Shown in pieces: positions 34,655 through 43,400 of a stretch of 64,000 bases of DNA (positions are counted from its first letter, which is position 1; every line of letters starts with the position of its first letter). The notes beneath the pieces are model-generated. The model worked only from the letters and a program-made list of their open reading frames with translations, was not told the origin of the DNA and ran no database searches. This DNA is from Lichenihabitans psoromatis (GTDB lineage: Bacteria; Pseudomonadota; Alphaproteobacteria; Rhizobiales; Beijerinckiaceae). Location: positions 1,661,501 to 1,725,500 of the forward strand of contig NZ_CP036515.1 of assembly GCF_004323635.1 (NCBI RefSeq). Direction: 5' to 3'. Position numbers and translations under genes: made by a program.

Positions 34655-36382
34655 ATGTGGCGTCCTCTTCGCTTGACGACGCGACTGCTCGCGTCTGTGT
34701 CCCGACGGCTCCCGCGCACGATTCTCAAGCCAGTGCGAACCAGGCCCGTCGAGCGAGGACGGCTCGCGCTGGTCGGCCTCGGCACGGCGGCGCTCGCGAT
34801 CGGGTATCGGCAGGGCGCATCGGCCGTTCCAAGCAGCCAAACACTGGCGGCCCCGCGTCCCTATTCGGACGGGCCATGGGCACGCGACCTGGTCACCCTG
34901 AAGGGTGATGGCAGTGACGAAAGTGTGGCCATCAAGGCCGCGCATGATGCCGCCTTCGCGCTTGGAGCCCGAACCTTGCACTTCGGGCCAGGCACCTACA
35001 ACGCACCAAGCGCAGCTAATCTCGGCAATATCATTTTCATTGGGGAAGGGACGCTGACAGGCGCCTACCGCAAGCAGATCATCCCGGCCGGCGCGCCGAA
35101 TCCGCCAACCTTTGAGCGCGGCATCCGCCCGGCCTCGCATTTGCCGACATTCATCGCAGCCGCGAACCCCGTGGTCCTGATCCTCGGCGACAGCATCACG
35201 ACGCCGTCCGATCAGATCGACGCATCGAGCTACATCTCGCGCCGGATCCTCGCCAAGCTGAAACGCGAGTATCCGAATAAGACGATCACCTTCCTCGAGC
35301 GCGGCATTCCGACCACGGGATGGTCACACCTCGCATCGGCGTCGTCGATCGCAACACTCGGCCTTTCGCCCGCCCAGACCGTCAACTTTTGCCCCTGGAT
35401 GACCGACAGCTCGAAGACGTGGATGAGCTACGTCCAGGCGGCGGCGCCGGATCTGATCATCTTCCACTTCGGGGCCAATACCGGCACGCCGAGCGCGGAG
35501 GTCGTGGCGATGGTTGCGGCCATGACCCAGATCGAAGCCTTCGCCAAAGTGCCGGATCGCATCCTCATCACGCCGATGGTGCCGACCCTGCAGAACGCCA
35601 CCTACAATCCGGCTGCCCAACAGGAGGCGCGCGATCAGCAGGCCGCCATCCAGCGCGGCTACGCATTGCGCCGGAACTTCGGCCTGATCGACAACAACCG
35701 CCATTTCAACATGGCGCGCGATGGCCGGGACATCCTGGCGCAAAACTTTAAGCAGGTGGCGACCAACTTCGCGGCCAACACGTCCTGGACCTACACGGCC
35801 TGGTCGCACGATTATTACCTGCGGTTCCAGCTATCGGCGGCGCAGCTCGGCTATCTCACGGCGACGCCGATCTCGCTCATCCTCGGCATCGGTTCGTGGG
35901 CCGACAACAACATCGAGGTCTCGCGCACGGCGGGCGGCAATTTCGCGGTGCTGGTGCGGACCACCGCTTCGACGATCGCGGTGCCGATGTTCGATACCGG
36001 CATCCCGATCCCGGCCTCGGTCACCGGCTATTTCGAACTCTCAATCAAGGGCACCTTCGTGACGCTGGCCTATAGCGCGACAACGGTCAGCCAGGGCAAT
36101 TTCCAGACGATCCTCTATCAGGGTCATGTCGAGCGGTTCGGCGGCGTCTTTGCGCCTCGCGTGGCTTACTCGAACTCGATCACCACCTCGATTTTCGTCA
36201 ACTCGCTGGCGCTGTCCGAGTGGCCGCTGGTCATGCCGACCCTCACGGATGCCGAGATGTATGGCATCGGGGCCGGCTCCTACGGCTCGACCTATGGCGG
36301 TAACCTGATCAACCACCCGTCCTCGATCGGGTGCGAGCGCATCTACGGTCCGATGCTGGCCCGTGAGTCTTTCGCGACCTGA
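34655..36382 (+). CDS. Tailspike-like SGNH hydrolase (polysaccharide esterase candidate)
   Basis: A 575-residue protein. After a basic N-terminus with one hydrophobic stretch (RLALVGLGTAALAIGYRQG), residues about 80-120 read LVTLKGDGSDESVAIKAAHD and ARTLHFGPGTYNAPS, the start motif of pectate-lyase-type tailspikes. An SGNH hydrolase domain follows: block I VVLILGDSITTPSDQ near residue 177, block III LIIFHFGANTG near 272 and block V LINHPSSIGCERIYG near 552, giving Ser and His catalytic candidates. Phage SGNH spikes remove acetyl groups from capsules, so a role in attacking host polysaccharide is likely. A beta-rich insertion lies between blocks III and V. A terminator follows at 36411. Confidence 0.75.
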   Translation: MWRPLRLTTRLLASVSRRLPRTILKPVRTRPVERGRLALVGLGTAALAIGYRQGASAVPSSQTLAAPRPYSDGPWARDLVTLKGDGSDESVAIKAAHDAAFALGARTLHFGPGTYNAPSAANLGNIIFIGEGTLTGAYRKQIIPAGAPNPPTFERGIRPASHLPTFIAAANPVVLILGDSITTPSDQIDASSYISRRILAKLKREYPNKTITFLERGIPTTGWSHLASASSIATLGLSPAQTVNFCPWMTDSSKTWMSYVQAAAPDLIIFHFGANTGTPSAEVVAMVAAMTQIEAFAKVPDRILITPMVPTLQNATYNPAAQQEARDQQAAIQRGYALRRNFGLIDNNRHFNMARDGRDILAQNFKQVATNFAANTSWTYTAWSHDYYLRFQLSAAQLGYLTATPISLILGIGSWADNNIEVSRTAGGNFAVLVRTTASTIAVPMFDTGIPIPASVTGYFELSIKGTFVTLAYSATTVSQGNFQTILYQGHVERFGGVFAPRVAYSNSITTSIFVNSLALSEWPLVMPTLTDAEMYGIGAGSYGSTYGGNLINHPSSIGCERIYGPMLARESFAT

Positions 36383-36410
36383 TCGTCGCCTCACGACCGA
36401 AACGAACCGC

Positions 36411-36433
36411 AGCCGCCCTCGAGGCGGCTTTTT
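36411..36433 (+). terminator. Rho-independent terminator after the SGNH hydrolase
   Basis: Perfect 7-base arms AGCCGCC (36411-36417) and GGCGGCT (36423-36429) with a 5-base loop, followed by a T-run (TTTTT at 36429-36433). It separates the tail/spike transcript from the lysis genes. Confidence 0.85.
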
Positions 36434-36453
36434 GCTGCCCGAAAGGATCTCCT

Positions 36454-36990
36454 ATGACGCTGAGCACAAGCGCGGCCGGCCGCGCGACATTGATGGCGCG
36501 GGAAGGATGCCGGCTCACGGCGTATCGCGACAGCGTCGGTGTCCTCACGATTGGGGTTGGGCACACGGGCCGCGCCACGCTGCCCCGCGTCACCGCTGGC
36601 ATGATGATCTCGCAAACCGAGGCGGAGACGATTTTCGCCTCCGATCTTGCTCCATTCGAGGCGGCCGTCAAAAAAGCGATCACGCGGGCCGCGACGCAGA
36701 ACCAGTTCGACGCGATGGTGAGCCTCGCGTTCAACATCGGCTCGGCTGGCTTTCGTGGATCGAGCGTCGTGCGCCGGTTCAATGCCGGCGACCTCGGCGC
36801 GGCCGCCGATGCCTTTCTGCTCTGGAACAAGGCGGGCGGACGAGTGGTTGCGGGCCTCGCCAAGCGACGGGCGGCCGAGCGCGCGCAGTTCCTGATAGGC
36901 GATCCGATCCAATATGACGCGGCGTGCCCTCCCGCGTCGCTGCTCAAGCGGCTCTGGCTGGTGTTCCTGACGCTTCGCAAGACGCGGTGA
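36454..36990 (+). CDS. GH24 lysozyme (phage endolysin)
   Basis: A 178-residue muramidase. The T4-lysozyme-type triad region is at the N-terminus: REGCRLTAYRDSVGVLTIGV followed by G-H-T (Glu, Asp and Thr catalytic residues), with QNQFDAMVSLAFNIGSAGFR in the middle. It cuts the glycan backbone of murein to release particles. No N-terminal signal-arrest segment is seen, so it needs a holin. A hydrophobic, basic C-terminus (SLLKRLWLVFLTLRKTR) is unusual and could touch the membrane. The start follows AAAGGATC closely. Confidence 0.9.
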   Translation: MTLSTSAAGRATLMAREGCRLTAYRDSVGVLTIGVGHTGRATLPRVTAGMMISQTEAETIFASDLAPFEAAVKKAITRAATQNQFDAMVSLAFNIGSAGFRGSSVVRRFNAGDLGAAADAFLLWNKAGGRVVAGLAKRRAAERAQFLIGDPIQYDAACPPASLLKRLWLVFLTLRKTR

Positions 36991-37041
36991 CCATCATCTG
37001 CATAGCGCTCCCCGCGCGCTTTCATTCCGAAAGGCTGATCA

Positions 37042-37494
37042 ATGTTGTTCCTTCTCGATCTCGTGTTTCCGTTCGCGCTTCTGACCGCTTGGGCCATCGC
37101 CTGGTTCGCGGTCATCCACCCGTGGTTGCTCGCCTATCGTTGGACGGCCGGACTAACGGCCGAGATCGATGCTCGCGAATATTCAGCTTTGACGTGGATC
37201 CTGCTCCGCCTCAAGGGCTTGCGAACGGCTCTCATGTTGTTCGTGGCATCCTTAATCGGCGGCTTCTGGGACCTAATCCAAACCGTCCTCGGCGTCGATC
37301 CGAGCGCGCTTTCGCCGTTTCAGGACACGCTGCTGTGGAAAGCCGTGCTGCAGGACGACATCGCGATCAAAGCCGCGGGTCTGGCCGCCTTTGCGTCCGC
37401 GCTTCTGGTTCTGCATGGGAAACTGAAGGACGTCAGGACGGTTCCGCGCAACGATCCCGCCCCATCCGGCGCGATCTCTACCGAGGCGCGGTAA
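37042..37494 (+). CDS. Three-helix membrane protein, probable lysis-associated
   Basis: A 150-residue protein with about three hydrophobic segments (FLLDLVFPFALLTAWAIAWF, ALMLFVASLIGGFWDLIQTV, and AAGLAAFASALLVLHG near residue 120) and a hydrophilic C-terminus. It lies between the lysozyme and the 3TM-holin-like gene, so a holin or holin-partner role is plausible, but I recognise no family. It overlaps the next gene (TAATG). Confidence 0.55.
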   Translation: MLFLLDLVFPFALLTAWAIAWFAVIHPWLLAYRWTAGLTAEIDAREYSALTWILLRLKGLRTALMLFVASLIGGFWDLIQTVLGVDPSALSPFQDTLLWKAVLQDDIAIKAAGLAAFASALLVLHGKLKDVRTVPRNDPAPSGAISTEAR

Positions 37495-37928
37495 TGCTGG
37501 CGTCCCTTCTGAGTTGGATTTCCGGCGGGCTTTTGACGTCGGTTCTTCAACCGGTCTTCGCGTGGCTCGGCAAGAGGCAGGACGTGACACTCGAGGGATT
37601 CAAGGCCGCTGCCGGCGAGGATGCGACGGCCTACACCGCATGGCTCGATTTTGAGAAGACGGTCTATACGGCAAGGCTCGCTGCCGCGTCATGGTGGGGA
37701 CCGAAGCTCCTCTGCATGTTGGTTGGCGTCCCAGCCTGCCTGCATGTCGGGATGATCTTCCTCGATAGCACCTTCACGTTCGGCATGGGCCATTATGGCT
37801 CGCTGGGCATAGCCAAGCTGCCGCCGGATTATTTCGATTGCGAAAAGATCGTGGTCGATTTCGTCTTTGGCGTCTCGATCGTTGGACCGATGGCGTCCAG
37901 CGTATCCTCTTGGCTGCATCGAGCTTGA
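37494..37928 (+). CDS. Probable holin (GTA 3TM-holin-like)
   Basis: A 144-residue protein with an N-terminal amphipathic segment (LASLLSWISGGLLTSVLQPV), a charged linker, then hydrophobic segments around WWGPKLLCMLVGVPACLHVG and FVFGVSIVGPMASSVSSWL. The layout resembles holins of gene transfer agents and the position after lysozyme supports that. The frame is open from 36924, but the ATG at 37494 overlaps the upstream stop and is the natural start. Confidence 0.6.
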   Translation: MLASLLSWISGGLLTSVLQPVFAWLGKRQDVTLEGFKAAAGEDATAYTAWLDFEKTVYTARLAAASWWGPKLLCMLVGVPACLHVGMIFLDSTFTFGMGHYGSLGIAKLPPDYFDCEKIVVDFVFGVSIVGPMASSVSSWLHRA

Positions 37929-37961
37929 CCTTCAGTCCGCGTGTCTCGGAGACCATTAATC

Positions 37962-38558
37962 ATGACCGACAGCCTGAAGCAGCCCCATAGCGCCGAGGGC
38001 CAGATCACCGAGTTGCGGACCCGTGTGCTTGGCGTCGAGAACGGGATGCTGCGTATCGAGAGCATGGTGGCCGGCCTCGGTGCCAAATTCGACGCCAAAT
38101 CGCAGACCCCATGGGCCGTCATCTGGAGCGCGGCGGGGGTCGTCTTCGCCATGCTGCTCGGCGTCGGGTCACTCGCCTATGCGCCGATCTCGAAGGATCA
38201 GGAGCGCGTGTCGTCTCACCTCGAGCGGTTGGCCGAAACGGCCGTCACTGACCGTGATCTCGACAAGCGGCTGGATATCTCCGGCGCGCGGCGGGACGAT
38301 TGGCAGCGGGGCGCCGAGAAAGCCGTCGAGGCAAATCGCCAGCACATCGACAAATTGGAGAATGAGGTCGTGCCACGAGGCGAGCACGAAGAGCATTGGC
38401 GCGCCGTGGACCGGCAGTTCGCCGACGTTCAAAGACAGGTCGACGAACAAAAGAAGTTTCAGTCGGATCTCTACTCCGCTCGCGACATCATTCGGGATCT
38501 CAACGAACGAACCAAGACCCTAGAATTGCAAGCGCTTCGGACTGCCCCGACCCACTGA
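37962..38558 (+). CDS. Membrane-anchored coiled-coil protein (spanin-like position)
   Basis: A 198-residue protein with a cytoplasmic N-terminus (EGQITELRTRVLGVENGMLR), one membrane helix (VIWSAAGVVFAMLLGVGSLA) and a long polar coiled coil to the C-terminus (RQVDEQKKFQSDLYSARDII). It is the last gene of the block before its terminator. An inner-membrane protein with a periplasmic coiled coil after a holin suggests a spanin, but there is no outer-membrane lipoprotein partner. The start is the second in-frame ATG (37962). The first, at 37941, reads MSRRPLI and is less likely. Confidence 0.6.
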   Translation: MTDSLKQPHSAEGQITELRTRVLGVENGMLRIESMVAGLGAKFDAKSQTPWAVIWSAAGVVFAMLLGVGSLAYAPISKDQERVSSHLERLAETAVTDRDLDKRLDISGARRDDWQRGAEKAVEANRQHIDKLENEVVPRGEHEEHWRAVDRQFADVQRQVDEQKKFQSDLYSARDIIRDLNERTKTLELQALRTAPTH

Positions 38559-38578
38559 GGTCTTGGCAGCCATGGGCA

Positions 38579-38606
38579 AGCCCGGCCTGCCCAGTGAGGC
38601 CGGGCT
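38579..38606 (+). terminator. Rho-independent terminator closing the phage block
   Basis: Ten-base arms AGCCCGGCCT (38579-38588) and AGGCCGGGCT (38597-38606) with an 8-base loop, followed by CTTTCCCGTTTTT. It lies 20 bases after the last phage gene. Confidence 0.85.
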
Positions 38607-38676
38607 CTTTCCCGTTTTTGCGTTTTCGGCTGGAAGCGGGCAATCAACGACCGGCGCGTCAAAGCAGCCGAGGCCT

Positions 38677-40431
38677 ATGTCTTCCCGAAGATCGATGTCA
38701 TCCATCCTGCTCTATCTGCGCGCACTGGCGGTGCTGCGCGGGGATGCGCCGATCGCGATCGTGCTGGTCATCGCCAACATCGCGCTCGCGGGCGCACAAT
38801 TCGCCGAACCTGTTCTGTTCGGGCGCATCATCGACCGGCTGACGCGGCCGGATGCTCAACATCGCCCGGCAACCTGGGCCGACGTGACACCGCTCGGGCT
38901 CGCTTGGGCCGGCTTCGGCCTCTTCGTCATCGCTTGTTCGGTCGTGGTCGCGCTGCATGCCGATCGCTTGTCGCACCGCAACCGTCTTGGCGTGATGGCG
39001 CGTTTCTTCGACCATGTTCTGCATCTGCCACTGAGTTTTCATTCCGCAGTTCATTCGGGACGCTTGCTGAAGGTCATGCTGGAAGGGGCCAACGGCATGG
39101 CGGGGCTGTGGCTGTCGTTCTTCCGCGACCATTGTGCGGCTCTCGTTGCGCTGGTGGTGTTGATGCCGCTGTCGCTCGTGATCAATTGGCGATTAGGAAG
39201 CCTTCTTATTGGACTCGTGGCGGTGTTCGGCGTCCTGACCGCGCTGGTCCTTCGACGAACCGAGGGCCTGCAGGGCCGTGTGGAGCGATATCAAACCGAC
39301 TTCGCCGAACGCGCCGCCGACGCTCTCGGCAATATCCCGGTCATCCAGAGCTTTGCCCGGATCGAATCCGAAACGTCGGCGATGCGGGCCCTCATCGATC
39401 GGTTGCTCCAGGCGCAGATGCCTGTTTTGTCCTGGTGGGCGTTTGCGGCGGTCGCGACGCGTGCCTCGGCGACGCTGACGATCCTGTCGATCTTCGCGCT
39501 TGGATTATCGCTGCATTTCTCTGGGCTCGCGACTGTCGGCGAGATCGTCGCCTTCATGAGCTTCGCCACCATGATGATCGCCCGGCTCGATCAGGTGGTG
39601 GCCTTCTTCAACGCACTCCTGATGCAGACACCGAAATTGCGCGACTTCTTCGGCGTGCTCGATACCGAGCCGGTCGTGACGGACCGACTTGGCGCACGCG
39701 ACCCTGGCCGGCTCGCGGGCGAGGTCGTTTTCGACCATGTCGGGTTTACCTATGACGGCAAGCGCGACGCCGTCGCGGATCTATCCTTCACGGTGGCGCG
39801 GGGTGAAACCATTGCGCTCGTCGGGGCGACGGGATCGGGCAAATCCACCACGCTTGGATTACTCCATCGCGTTTTCGATCCAGGGGCCGGGCGGATCACG
39901 ATCGATGGCATCGATCTTCGCGACATGACGCTCGCGGGTCTGCGCCGCAACATCGGCGTGGTGTTTCAAGAGCCGATGTTGTTTGCTCGCTCGATCGACG
40001 AGAATATTCGGATCGGCAAACCGGACGCGACGGTTGCAGAGGTCGAGATGGCTCTCGACAAGGCGCAGGCGGCGGATTTCGTCAGCCATCAGCCCGGTGG
40101 GCTTCAAACGATCATCGGCGAACGCGGTCGATCACTTTCGGGCGGCGAGCGCCAACGACTGTCGATCGCGCGGGCGTTGGTCAAAGATCCGCCGATCCTG
40201 ATCTTCGACGAGGCGACGAGCGCGCTCGATCCTGCGACGGAACGGAAGGTCCAAATCGCGCTCCAGGCCGCCACGGCCGAACGCACCACCTTCATCATCG
40301 CGCATCGCTTGGCCACAATCCGCAACGCCGATCGCATTCTCATGTTCGAGGCGGGGCGGATCGTCGAAACCGGCCGCTATGAGGATCTCGTGGCACGCGG
40401 GGGCGCCTTCGCCAAGCTTGCGGCAGCCTGA
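38677..40431 (+). CDS. ABC exporter, NdvA/ChvA cyclic beta-glucan exporter type
   Basis: An inner-membrane half-transporter with a six-helix domain and a C-terminal ATPase. Helix segments include IAIVLVIANIALAGAQFAEP and the ATPase shows Walker A VGATGSGKSTT, signature SLSGGERQRLSIARALV, Walker B ILIFDEATSALDPATER and the switch AHRLATI. NdvA-type proteins export cyclic beta-1,2-glucan to the periplasm in rhizobia and relatives, which fits the order inferred for this organism. A homodimer is expected. The start is uncertain between ATG 38677 and 38695; an upstream frame from 38563 crosses the terminator and is rejected. Its substrate cannot be proven from sequence. It converges with the giant helicase, only 10 bases apart. 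Confidence 0.8.
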   Translation: MSSRRSMSSILLYLRALAVLRGDAPIAIVLVIANIALAGAQFAEPVLFGRIIDRLTRPDAQHRPATWADVTPLGLAWAGFGLFVIACSVVVALHADRLSHRNRLGVMARFFDHVLHLPLSFHSAVHSGRLLKVMLEGANGMAGLWLSFFRDHCAALVALVVLMPLSLVINWRLGSLLIGLVAVFGVLTALVLRRTEGLQGRVERYQTDFAERAADALGNIPVIQSFARIESETSAMRALIDRLLQAQMPVLSWWAFAAVATRASATLTILSIFALGLSLHFSGLATVGEIVAFMSFATMMIARLDQVVAFFNALLMQTPKLRDFFGVLDTEPVVTDRLGARDPGRLAGEVVFDHVGFTYDGKRDAVADLSFTVARGETIALVGATGSGKSTTLGLLHRVFDPGAGRITIDGIDLRDMTLAGLRRNIGVVFQEPMLFARSIDENIRIGKPDATVAEVEMALDKAQAADFVSHQPGGLQTIIGERGRSLSGGERQRLSIARALVKDPPILIFDEATSALDPATERKVQIALQAATAERTTFIIAHRLATIRNADRILMFEAGRIVETGRYEDLVARGGAFAKLAAA

Positions 40432-40441
40432 CGATACACAG

Positions 40442-43400
40442 TCACTCGGCGGCGCCGATGTGCGATGCCGCTTCGATTCGCTCCACCATCGCCTTGCGGA
40501 TCGCGCCATCAAGCATGAGTTCGATTTCGTCGTCCTCCTCGCGCCCGGCCAAGGTGCGGCCGAGCGGCGAGTCGATGAAGATCAATCCCCGTCCGACGTC
40601 CTCCGGCCCGTCTGTCAGCAACAAAGAGCGCGGTTTCTTGTCATCGGCGAAGGTGAGCACGATACGGTCGTTCAGCCCTGCGGTGCGCTGCAACGCACTG
40701 TTTGTCAGCACGTCGTTTTCGGGTTGAGCAAGCGGTAATTCGGCCTGAACGGAAGGATCTGCGGCCGTGGCGGGGACGGTCGCGATGCGCCGTTCCACGA
40801 AGGCGGTTTGGAAAGCACGCTCCTGCCCAACGGGCCTCGGTTCGATGCCATAGCGCGCCAGGGCAGCCGTGAGATCTGCCAGCGTGCCGTCTGGATCGGC
40901 ATAGAAGCTCGAGGCGAAGCAACGCCAGAAACGCCAGCCCACCCGCTCTAAAATACGCTGCCGGCGCATATCCTCGCGCCAGCGCTCGGGTCCGTGAAAG
41001 CTGTCGCCGTCGCATTCCACGGCGAGCCGCCGGCCACCCTCGCCCTCGACCACCATATCGATCCGGAACCCCAGCGCACCGACCTGCGGCTCCACATGAT
41101 AACCGAGGCCCAACAGGCGGCTCATGACATCGCGCTCGAATCCCGACTCGCATCGGTCGAGCGGGTCGCCGATGTGCCGAGCCGCGCCGAGTGGCATCGG
41201 GTCATCGAAATGCGCCAGGAGCCGTGCTTTCAGGTCAGCCGGATTGAGATCCGCCCGTTCGACCGAGTGCACCAGCACGACCCTGTCCCGCGCGCGCGAC
41301 ATCGCGACGTTGAACCGCTGCTCGTAGCGGCGCATCGTGAGTGCCGTGCGATGGGTCCGGTCCGCCACCATCGACAGAAACATGATGTCGCGTTCGTTGC
41401 CCTGGAACGTGGCGCTGTCGCCGCAGAGGATCGCGTGCCGCTGCATCAACTCGGCTCCGAGGCGATCCGACAACAGGCTCCTGACGAGATCGGCCTGATC
41501 GCCGCCGATCAGCGAGATCATACCGATCGTTCGTCGCTCCATGCCCTTGGTTGCGGTTAAGGCGACGATCTCGTCGACGATCACGTCGGCTTCCGCGCGA
41601 TTGATCTTCCGGGATTTCTCGCGCGTGCCATGCGGGACATAAATTGCGATCAGCGGCGGATCGAGCCGCTCGGTCGCGGCGGGTATCCGCAGCGGCAGCA
41701 GCGTTTCGGGATAGAACTGCATCGAGAAGCGGATGATCGGCTCGACGCAGCGGAAATGTTCCTTCAGCATCAATCGCTCGTTCGGAAACACCGCCTGCAT
41801 CAGCGTGTAGAGGCTTTCGCCAGGCTCCAGCAGGCTCTGGAACGGCAAGCCGCGCAGATAGCGTTGGCGCAATTGGTCGATTCGCCCCTGCGAGACGAAT
41901 GGCGCCATTGGGCTCACCTGTCGGTCGTCGCCGACCACGAGGATCTTCTTGCCCCGTAGAATAGCCGGCAGCTCGGTCACGTCCGACTGCGAGGCTTCGT
42001 CGAGGATCACGAGATCGAAGGCCGCAAGATCGGATGGAATCTGCTCGGCGACCCGCCAGGTCGGCATGATCCAGCACGGAACGGCATTGTAGCAACGCCG
42101 CATGGCGTCCTGTGCGGCCCGACGCTGCCGCCCGGCGCCCTTACCGGTGCCTTTCCCGAGCCGCCCGAGCGCGCGAACGAATTCCACGAGAGCGGATTTC
42201 ACCGAAGGCGAGAGCCGCCGCTCCAGCGTGTAGAAGGTGCGCTCGCGGACGAGCTCCACGAACAAGCGGGCGCAATTGCGTTCATGTTCGGCGCGCTGGT
42301 TGGCGAGCGACATGAGCTGAGCGCGCGCATCGATCCGCGCCAGATGAGCGTCGGCGGCCGCAAAGTCCCACGTCTCGCGCCATGCCATGGAGATCAGCGG
42401 GTCCGCGTCCGCTCGAGCGGGTTCGTCGCGAAGACGGGCTGCCCATAATGGCGCACCAGCCTCCATGATACCGGTCGTCACGCGGTTGATGGTGACGAAA
42501 TCGCTGGCTCGTTCGTGGAGATGGGTCAGGCGCGCCAGAAGCGACCTCCAGGCCGGCCCGATCCGGGTGGCATCGACCGACTCGCGGCCGAGCACATCGG
42601 CGAAGAAGCGCCTTGCCATGACGGTGGTTCGCTCCTCGCCCTCGTCGAAGAGCGCCGCGATGCGGACAGTGGTCGATCGTATCGTTTCGAGGCGGACGGC
42701 CTCGATGGCTTGGCGAAGCTGGGCCGCAAGCGCTCGCGCCTGCGCCGGGTCGGCCGCGATCGCGTCGAAGGCGGGAGCTGTCGACGGCAGGCCAGGCAGG
42801 TCACGGAAGGCATCGCGGGCCTGCCTCAGGTGTTGCATCGCTCGTGCTGCAGTCGGCAGTGTCGCGCCGTCGCTGGGTCCGGCGCCGACGTCGGCCGCAA
42901 AGGCGCGCCATCGCGCGTCGAGGTCGCGTGCGTGCAGCGCAAGCTCGATCCTCGCCTCCACAAGTCGCCACCCTGCTTCGTCGTCCTCCTTGATGGGCGA
43001 TCCCCGCAGCCGGATTGAGGCGATGAGCGCCTTGGCTTGCGCCTTTCCGATCGAGAACATCGACCACAGACGATCACCGCGGACCACACGGGCGATCGCG
43101 GCGCGTGCCTCTGCATCGTCGAGAAGCCCGGGCGGCAGGTCGACCGCGTGGGTTGCAATTCTGGCTCGCGCCGCATCGCAATCGAGCCAGTCGGCGCAGA
43201 GTTTCGCGAAGAGGTCGAACCACGGGCCGGACGCACCGACCCCGCGTCCGAGCAGAAAAGGATGCAGCCAATGATCGAGCGGCAGCGCCTCGCGCGAGCG
43301 CGCCAAGCCGTCGAGGGCGTCCGCGAGATGTTCGGCCGAGGCGATGTCGCTCATCCCGAGCCGCATCCCGCGCGCCGGTCCTTGCGCGGCTGTCTCGGCA

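Larger units (their letters stand above)
14293..38606 (+). mobile_element. Phage structural and lysis block (defective prophage or domesticated particle)
   Basis: Twenty-four kilobases of co-directional phage genes in classic order: packaging, head, connectors, tail, tail tip, spike, lysis. Head genes are of DUF1073/DUF2213/DUF2184 type, while the tail from tube to tip has the same domain set as alphaproteobacterial gene transfer agents. Integrase, repressor, replication and small-terminase genes are absent, the terminase N-terminus is damaged and a chromosomal-type efflux operon lies inside. A strong terminator at 38579-38606 closes the block. The left limit is inferred from the first phage homology, not from an attachment site. 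Confidence 0.8.
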
